From: Sesamum alatum
Lineage: Eukaryota; Streptophyta; Magnoliopsida; Lamiales; Pedaliaceae
Assembly: GCA_034509735.1 (NCBI GenBank)
Contig: JACGWO010000012.1
Location: 6,818,367-6,882,366, forward strand
DNA: 64,000 bases
Direction of reading: 5' to 3'
The position numbers and the translations under genes are program-made. Below are positions 56,870 to 64,000 of this stretch, in pieces. The notes under the pieces were generated by a model that did no database searches, was not told the origin of the DNA, and saw nothing but the letters and a program-made list of their open reading frames with translations. How positions within the stretch are numbered: position 1 is the first letter of the stretch; each line of letters opens with the position of its first letter.

Positions 56870-57910
56870 GCTATGGTGGGTGTTGTTACAAAAGATCCTC
56901 TTCAGCTAGAAATAAACCATCCAGACAAGAGGAAATTCCTAGCACATATAACATTTACCATCTTCAACTATCGCGGAGTGCACCATCAGAAAGTTAATGT
57001 ACATCAAAGAGCTGAGAATTTTTAGATTCCAATTCCATATCTGAATAAGTCCAACCAATGAGACAGTATCAAGAAAACCCACAGTGTATGCAAAAGGAGT
57101 AGAAGAGGACGAATAGAATCAGATCTAGCCATCAGACAAACAAACTAAACAGAAAAGAACATTAACATATCTGTGTATCTATCTCTATATATATAGATAG
57201 ATAGTATTATTCTGCAATATGTATATATATATATATTGATTCAAAAAACCAAAGGAATTAATCTATTTAATAATAATGCATCAATCATTATATTATGCAA
57301 ATGCAAATCAATAACTAGGCAAAAAACTAATTGCAACTTAGTCCCAGTAAAACCATATATTAACATCTTTATATTAACTTAGATCGAGTAAAAATTGAAA
57401 TTTGAGCTCGCTAAGATGGTATCATACACCAGAAAAGAAGATATTATTGGTTATAGCTAAAAATTAAATAATTATTATTAATTACGGTTAAATAAAATTG
57501 ATGCAAAACACTAATTTTTTTATCATGAAAAAATTATCTGTCGTAGCTAAGAGTTATGGTAAAAATATTTGTCATGGTTTTTAGCTATGAAAAATATTTT
57601 AACCACCTAATGCAAAAATCATTGCCAACAACTATTGCATAATTGTAGGTGATCAATGACTATTTGTTACGACTATTATTATTGATTATGACAGTGAACG
57701 TGGCTAAATATTTATTATTAATTATGAGAGTGAACATGGTTAAATATTATATAGTGATATTAGCTGTAACACAAGAAGACCAAAAACCAGATTATTGAAA
57801 CTGACTCAACAATGGTATTTTATAACATTGTCAGGAGGGAGATACATCACGATGATATACACTGAACTGCTGCAGGACTTCTGAAATAGCTTGATTAACT
57901 TCCAGAACCT
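56870..57910. other. non-coding, with a CACTA-like motif array
   Basis: No gene. Repeated TATAGCTAAAAAT, TTATGGTAAAAATA, GTGAACGTGGCTAAATA and GTGAACATGGTTAAATA at 57430-57780 resemble the motif arrays at 717-941 and 35600-35760. TA/GATA simple repeats lie at 57187-57235. Confidence 0.5.
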
Positions 57911-57919
57911 CAAGGTCAT

Positions 57920-57961
<42 letters not shown>

Positions 57962-58310
57962 AACAGAAAGTAGTTTATATATATTATTGCAGCATAATTT
58001 TCATTGTAAAAAGGGAGGACGAAGGCCTCAAACTAACAAAGTTAGGATCAGATAGTATAATGGGTTCGGCAAAAGATGGCATATTCAAAAACAGCTGTAG
58101 AGGAGAGCCATTAGTTGCAGCAGTACGGGCCAAAATATCAGCGGCTCTATTACTTTCGCGATAGCAAAAACGTAGCAAGACAGCTTCAAGTTTAGTGGAG
58201 AGTTGCCGGATGTTCCGGATTAAAGGTAGCAAAGCCACAAGGTCATGTTTTCTTATAGGGAACTCAGTCAAATTGCAGATATACTAACTAAAGAAGCAAC
58301 AACTTCTAAT
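57870..58310 (+). pseudogene. old LINE RNase H fragment, host of a younger LINE insertion
   Basis: If the younger insertion is removed, the two sides join on the plus strand. Left of it reads SLINFQNLKVMF; right of it reads FSYRELSQIADILTKEATT. Together they resemble a LINE RNase H C-terminus (FCYRExNxxADxLAKxA). The match is short, so confidence is moderate. Confidence 0.5.
57925..58237 (-). mobile_element. LINE-C: 5'-truncated LINE insertion with A-tail and target duplication
   Basis: On the minus strand the open frame carries LLRFCYRESNRAADILARTA, the RNase H end of an L1, then a short 3' tail and a pure A-tail (T-run 57921-57957). CAAGGTCATGTTTT is duplicated at 57911-57924 and 58238-58251, the classic target-site duplication of target-primed reverse transcription. 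The remaining 280 bp is all that was copied. Confidence 0.93.
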
Positions 58311-59040
58311 TTTGGTTCTATTACTATTACTTTTTTTGAAGTGAAATTGTTGAACTATTATTTATTGAGTATATCGATTATAATTATCATTATTAATCTC
58401 TATATCTAATAACTACCGGCAATTATAATAATTATATGCTAATCATTAATATTAGATAACTATATCATAATTATTATTACAATAAAAAGACAACTCTATT
58501 ATAATAAAATAATATCCCACACGTTGATGGATTCGAATCGATAGCCTTGTAGTCACCCCATTGAGCCTCATCTGCAGTTCTATTATATATCACTACTGCC
58601 CCCAATTTTGACCACCCCATTTTCGCATTTGGATAAGTACGGTAGTCATGTGAGGGAGGTTTCCCATTCAGATAAATCAGAATACACTGTTGTATTTTAT
58701 CCTTTTAATCTACTAGAAGGCATGACGCGCGATGCACGTGTATAAATATAATTTTAGAAGTAAATGAATTTTTTATGTTAATTTTATGATATTATTCATA
58801 ATTTTTTCATTGAAACATTAGTATTATACAATTTATTTTCAAACAAATTAATAATAATTATTTAAATTGATAAGGAAACTATTCAATTCTATTATTTGTA
58901 ATTCACTTTCTCAATTTAATTGGTATTATGGAATAAAAAGATATTCTCCAAAATTGAAAATTTTCGTATATTCACTGATGATTATTTCATTATTATGTAT
59001 CAAAATAATTAATATAAAAATATAAAATAGTTTCAAGTTA
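58252..59040. other. AT-rich, with a Helitron-like 3' end on the minus strand
   Basis: No gene. Near 58709-58735 the minus strand reads ACGTGCATCGCGCGTCATGC then CTTCTAG/T, a GC-rich hairpin-capable block before CTAG, as at Helitron 3' ends. The FAR1-like fragment that follows may therefore be cargo, but no 5' end was found to prove it. Confidence 0.4.
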
Positions 59041-60090
59041 TTTACCAGCAACGGACTCAAGAAATGTCCTAAACAACCACTTAAATGAACTCTCGGTTTC
59101 CTCTGATATGAAAACCAAACTAGACATCACATTTTGCTTGTGATGATTTATGCCCACCAAAAGAGCACATATAAAATTTTATCTATTTGTTGGATAAGTG
59201 GTATCAACCAAAAGTACATCACCAAAATATTCAAAATCAATCCTGCATCTATGGTCTCTAAAGAAAAAGTTCATCAGTCTGTTATCATCATCTACTTGCT
59301 ATTACAATAAAAAAAAGGTTCATTGTTCGACTTAATCACAAAAATACTGCAACCATTCAGAGAGCATCTCCATTCTCTCTCTCTCTCTCATCTTTCTTTT
59401 GTTTTTTTTTTTAATTCTTTTTATGTTTTCTTAATCAAGAAAAATGGTCATTTGCATCTTTCCATATAAATCATAAGTGCTCTGGCTCTTGATCTTCCCC
59501 TTCTATTTAAAAAACAACACTAACACTACGTATTAAAGAATTTATCAATGCTTCAAGGTAGATCTTTGAGCATGTGAAATATTGCGTGATGATCTCAATA
59601 AAAGTGTTTGATCAATAGCAACCATATCATGATTATGATCCGTCACAAATCTAGTCACCCTCCACTCTTCCTCCTTTCCGTCCAACTCTAAGCCTTACTT
59701 TATATTGAGCTCGAATGATCCGATTTTGATATATTGGTATTCTCTAATTTGAATGTTTTTCATCTTTTTTGCTACATTGACAAGAACATTCAAATTCTTT
59801 TGCTTAGAGTTTGTTAGTGCTCGAAAAATAATGTTGGTGGCCCTTTTTAACACTAAATCCTTTAGCATGTGCATATTTATAATATAATAAATATCCATTT
59901 GCAATACTTTTCATTACTTGACCAAAATGCCAAGTGAATCTCCAATTCTTCTACAGTAGAACTTATAGACAATACCTTATTACTTTTAGGTATAGATGAT
60001 TCTCTAAATGTAAATTACTCGCACCGATTTGAATCGTCATTATCAACTTCATTGGACATATGTTGGTTTTCATCCATTGTATTCATTTTT
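59041..60090 (-). pseudogene. FAR1/FHY3-like (MULE transposase-derived) pseudogene
   Basis: Minus-strand pieces in order: a start-like region with ENQHMSNEVDNDD (about 60070), a FAR1 DNA-binding part (EEEWRVTRFVTDHNHDMVAI, DQTLLLRSSRNISHAQR; about 59690-59540) and the MULE-transposase core (RIDFEYFGDVLLVDTTYPTN, VGINHHKQNVMSSLVFISEE, FKWLFRTFLESVAG; 59265-59041). The first catalytic Asp of the DDE domain (VDTTY) is retained. A TAA interrupts the core after PTNR and there are several frameshifts. Only the first half of the core is present. FAR1-family proteins are domesticated Mutator transposases acting as transcription factors; a mobile Mutator copy is the alternative. Confidence 0.85.
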
Positions 60091-60179
60091 CGTAATATTT
60101 GAGTATTTGTTATATTCACACAAACAAACAAATGATATTAGTAACAAAAATATTATAATATAAGTGAAATTAAAACAAT

Positions 60180-63100
60180 TCTCTCTCGAACAGACTCCTT
60201 CCCATGCACGGAACTTCTAACCCTAGCGTCGACGATGATGGTTCCGGTGCGCCGAAGCCAGTCGACGAGGCTGTAGCAAGCACTGGGATGCTCTCAACGA
60301 AGTTCCGCTTCAAGGAATTCATGCAGCTTGCCGAGCGAGTTATTGATGGTGGCGACGTTGAGTCTGTGGCCATGCTGGAGCGCCTTAGGACTGTGGGAGG
60401 CCAAGGTAGGTCCTTCTTTGTCAGCGGATTTCAGCGAGCACGAGACTCCGGAGCCTAGCCCTAGCCCTCCCCGGGACTCTCCTCCAGCGTTTCCTGCCCC
60501 CCTCCCGTCGCAGCCCTACTCCCCGACTGCCGCTGAGGCGCGGCGGCGCCTGTCTTTGTGGGTAACATCCCTCTCAACCCTGACGCTGTCCTCCCTCCGG
60601 ATCTGATTGCTGAGGGCTTTCATCGTTCGTCGCGGAAGACACTGCACTACGTCCCTCCTGAGTTCCAGAGTGGCGAGGTTCTGGTCCGTCCGACTAGGGC
60701 GATGGTCGACGAAGGAGCCAAACATCAGGTTCTCGAGGTGGAGCATCCGTTTCTCCTGCTGCCCCTTCCCGTGCTAGCGGCGACTGTGGCAGCAAACTGG
60801 TGTTATATAATCCCTTCCAACTCCTTCATCTGGCATCTGATGTATCCCCTCCCTCGGGCCTTAATGTTGACAGCAACCCGCCACAGGTTCCCCCATGATA
60901 TCAACAGCCGTCTGGAACGTTCGGGGTTTAAATCGCCGTGATCATCAGCATGCAGTCTCTTCCCATATTTCTAAATTTCAGTTGGTATTTTGTGGGCTGG
61001 TGGAGACACGGGTTAGGCCTAACCACGCTGTCTCCGTGAAATCGTCGATCTCGAGCCGCTTCACGTAGTTTGCGGACTATGGGTGTTCTGGGGACCGCCT
61101 ATGGATTGTCTGGGACAGCAGTGAACTCGAGTAGAGGTCTTGGAAGTTCACCCTGAGGATCACTGTAAAATTCATGCCCTTCACAAGCACTTTGTCTCTC
61201 TGCTATCGGTGGTCTATCGGGCCAATGACCAATCAGCGCGTAGAGATCTATGGAGCAACCTATCTTATTTTGCGGCCACGATTAGCGAGGAGCCGTGGCT
61301 GGCCTTCGACGATTTTAATGTCGTCTTGGACTCGAGCGAAGTGTTGGGCCACTCCTCCGGGCTGGGGCAAGCTAGCTTGGAATTTCAGGAATGCCTCTTG
61401 GAGGCCAGACTGTCTACGCTACCTATGCAAGGTACGCCATACTCTTGGCACAACCGAAGTGATGGCGCGCGTAGCCTTTGGAATCGGTTAGACCATGTGC
61501 TAGTTAATGATGCATAGTTGGAGAGATGGCCTTCTCAGTATTACTTGTGCAGCACCCCTTGCACCTCGGATCACTCCCCCCTCATCCTTTTCGATGGTGT
61601 TCATCGGCCTCCCGCCAGGTTCTTATTTCGCTTTGACAACTATTTAGCTCAGTCCCCTACTTTCCGACCGATGGTAACAGGGGTATGGAGCCACCATATT
61701 GTGGGCACCCACATGTATGCCCTCACCCGCAAGCTCAAGAGTCTCAAGCCCATCTTTCGGAAAATGCGGCAAGCTAAAGGGGACTTACATCTCAATGTCG
61801 TCCAAGCGAGGGAGTTCTTGTCCTCGGCTTAGACGATGCTCCAACATGATGAGTCTGATGTGTGCCTTTTCCATCTTGAACAATGTTGCCGCCTTGTTTA
61901 TTTCAAGGCTGTACAGCAGGAGCACTCTATGCTCCAACAATGGGTCAAACTTACTTGGCTCAAGGAGGGGGACATGTGCTCCCGTGTCTTATTTAGAAAG
62001 GTGAAGGCCAGACGTGCTGTTTCTAAGGTTTTCCAGATTCATAATGGCCAGGGCAATCTCCTGACGGAGCCCAGCCTTGTTATTCAGGAGTTCGTTGACT
62101 ACTATACACGATTACTTGGTGGAGTGAGGCGAAATTCACCTATGCACCTTGACTACCTTATTCCTTATCTCAGACGCCGAATCCTGCCGGATGAGGCTAT
62201 TGCCCTGGACACTCCTGTTACGGCAGCAGAGATCCGAGCAGCTATACATAGTATTGAGGACGACAAAGCCCCGGGTCCTGATAGTTACACGGAGGCCTTT
62301 TTCAAGGCTGCATGGGATATTGTTGGGTCGGAATTCACTGCGGCCGCTTTTGAATTCTTCACTACTGGACAGCTGCTTAAGCAAATGAATGCCACCCTTC
62401 TATCCCTCATACCGAAGGTGCATCTACCTCATGGTGTCTCGGACTTTCGGCCTATTGCTTGTTGTAATATTTTTTATAAAGTCATCACCAAGGTTATAGT
62501 TGCTCGGTTTAAGCCCGTGCTGGCGCACCTAGTCGGCCTTAATCAGAATGCTTTTGTCCCAGGCCGCCGCATCAGTGAGAATGTTCTTTGGCCTAGGAGC
62601 TCTTTGCCGGTTATAACCAAAAGTCCCTCCCGCCTCGCTGTGCTCTGAAGGTTGATCTGAGGAAAGCTTTTGATTCCGTCGAATGGGATTTTTGGACGCG
62701 GCCTTGCAATTATTTGGCTTTCCTACTTGCTTTCGGGTGTGGATCCGCATTTGTATCTCATCGGTCAGTTATTCCATTAGTCTCAATGGAGGGGTGCACG
62801 GGTTCTTTCACGGCGCACGGGGTTTGCGCCAAGGCGACCCTATGTCGCTGTACCTTTTTGTGCTAGTGATGGAGGTCTTGAGTCTACTCATTCGTGAGCG
62901 TATTTCCCGCTCCAGCTCCTTTGCCTTCCACTGGCGATGCAAAGAGCTCGACCTTACCATGCTCTGTTTCGCCGATGACCTGCTCTTGTTCTGCAAAGCG
63001 AACGTGCCCCTCGGTCACTCTGTACAGGGACGTCTTGGAGGACTTTGGCCAGCTTTCAGGCCTCCGCGCCAACCCAGCTAAGAGCTACATCCTCCTTTCT

Positions 63101-64000
63101 AAAGCGGCTTTGCACATGGCCCCGGCGCTCCAATCAGTCTTGAGATATCATCTCGGCTGCTGCCCGTGCGTTATCTTGGCCTTCCGCTTGTCGCCTCTCG
63201 ACTTTCTATTGCTGACTGTCAACCGCTCGTCACCAAACTTGAGCAGCGTATCTCGGGCTGGGGTGTTTATCGTCTCTCCTTTGCTGTGCGGGTACAACTT
63301 ATTCGATCAGTTCTCTATTCCCTTAGAACTTATTGGTCATCGGCTTTTATTCTGCCAAAAGGGGTTATCCGAGCACTTGAGGGTCATATCGAAAGTTCCT
63401 TTGGCAAGGCACTTCGGGATCGGGCTACGCCAAAGTCTCTTGGGCGCAGGTGTGCCTTCCCCGGGCACGCGGTGGCCTCGGAATTCCCTGTTTACTTGCC
63501 ACTAACCGCGCCCTTATGTGTAGGCATCTTTGGGATGTCATTCGTAGGAACGCCTCTTCGGTGTGGGTGCAGTGGGTGCTGCACTACAGATTACGCAACA
63601 AATCAGTCTGGTTCCTATCGGCGAAGCACGGTCCTTGGTACTGGAAAAAACTCCTCAAACCCCCTCCAACCTTGCAGCCCCTGTTGCTCTTTCAGATTGG
63701 AGATGGTGCATCTTTTTGGCTGTGGTTTGATCCGTGGCACCCCCTCGGCCCGCTCATTGACCTTCTTCCAAATGGCTTGTTCTCACGGGTTTTCCTTCTG
63801 ACACAAAGCTGGCCGGCATTATACACCGGGGCTCCTGGAACTGGCCGCCCTCTCGCGCATTTGATCTGGCCGCAATCATGGCCAGCGCGCCCCAGCTTCG
63901 CCCAGGGCCCGATTTGCTTGGCTGAAACTCACCTACTGGCCGATTTACCGCTGCTGCTGCTCGCAATTTGTTCGCATCGGAGGCAGCTAAGGTAGCCTGG
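60180..64000 (+). mobile_element. LINE-E: GC-rich L1 LINE, runs off the window
   Basis: A plus-strand LINE with much higher GC than its surroundings. ORF1-like frames occupy 60204-60890 (KFRFKEFMQLAERVIDGGDVES and others, no clear domain). ORF2 starts near 60895 with ISTAVWNVRGLNRRDHQH. The zf-RVT/RNase H end lies beyond 64000. Multiple stops and frameshifts show it is inactive. Confidence 0.88.
60895..64000 (+). pseudogene. LINE-E ORF2 (endonuclease, RT, zf-RVT; partial)
   Basis: Endonuclease: WNVRGLNRR (60905), then FDDFNVVLDSSEVLGHSSGL and TPYSWHNRSDGARSLWNRLD (61300-61500), CTSDHSPLILF (61560). RT: DDKAPGPDSYTEAFFKAAWD (62255), LLSLIPKVHLPHGVSDFRPI, QNAFVPGRRISENVLW (62550), HGARGLRQGDPMSLYLFVLV (62815), LTMLCFADDLLLFCKA with catalytic FADD (62965). 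Downstream, 63166-63520 carries LPLVASRLS and KLEQRISGWGVYRLSFAVR, and 63450-63995 carries RGGLGIPCLLATNRALMCRH and the start of the zf-RVT region. Frame changes near 61130, 61520, 61830, 62640 and 63080. The GDFN motif reads FDDFN here. Confidence 0.88.

Overview
This is a stretch of plant nuclear DNA, almost certainly from a eudicot. The evidence is a CYP71-clan P450 with the standard single phase-0 intron, a P-class PPR gene, plant-type L1 LINEs with DUF4283-like ORF1 proteins, several Ty1/copia elements primed by initiator-Met tRNA, and CACTA, MULE, Tourist and Helitron-like DNA elements. Most of the window is AT-rich and gene-poor. The exception is a clearly GC-richer LINE from about 60180 to the right edge. 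I cannot name the species.

Layout. 1-8015: the tail of a minus-strand copia element, then a complete but dead 7-kb copia element (942-7980, TSD TATAT) inserted in an older DNA-transposon remnant. 8400-13213: a degraded CACTA element with a transposase-associated domain, a palindromic CAGCAG/CTGCTG array, and a nested 276-bp CACTA MITE with TTA target-site duplication. 13335-15977: the one clearly intact metabolic gene, a CYP92-like P450 (minus strand, two exons, 509 aa, TATA box at 16027-16034). 17595-22626: a younger minus-strand copia element with TSD CGGGA. 22804-31450: a graveyard holding a MULE MITE, an internally deleted copia element, Helitron-like ends, a Tourist-like element and a fossil piece of a second P450. 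31590-45120: a Gypsy-like solo LTR, a truncated LINE, a full-length L1 LINE (35977 to about 43405) and a truncated copia element.

46200-57000 is the other genic island. An exon of the cytosolic ribosomal protein gene RPS5 (uS7), with both splice sites still visible, runs in frame into a 645-codon PPR reading frame. About 2 kb downstream lies a protein phosphatase methylesterase 1 (PME1) gene of at least 11 recognisable exons. Its first half carries disabling changes and its second half is open. 57900-64000: nested LINE fragments, a FAR1/MULE-transposase pseudogene and a GC-rich LINE that runs out of the window.

The genes do not form an operon or pathway. The most unusual item is the RPS5-exon/PPR chimera. 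Next come the fossil P450 array, the same G-to-R change in the protease active site of two different copia elements at what would be a methylatable CHG site, and several young structural rearrangements inside transposons (a 140-bp tandem duplication in the L1 and a duplicated Helitron-like terminus).
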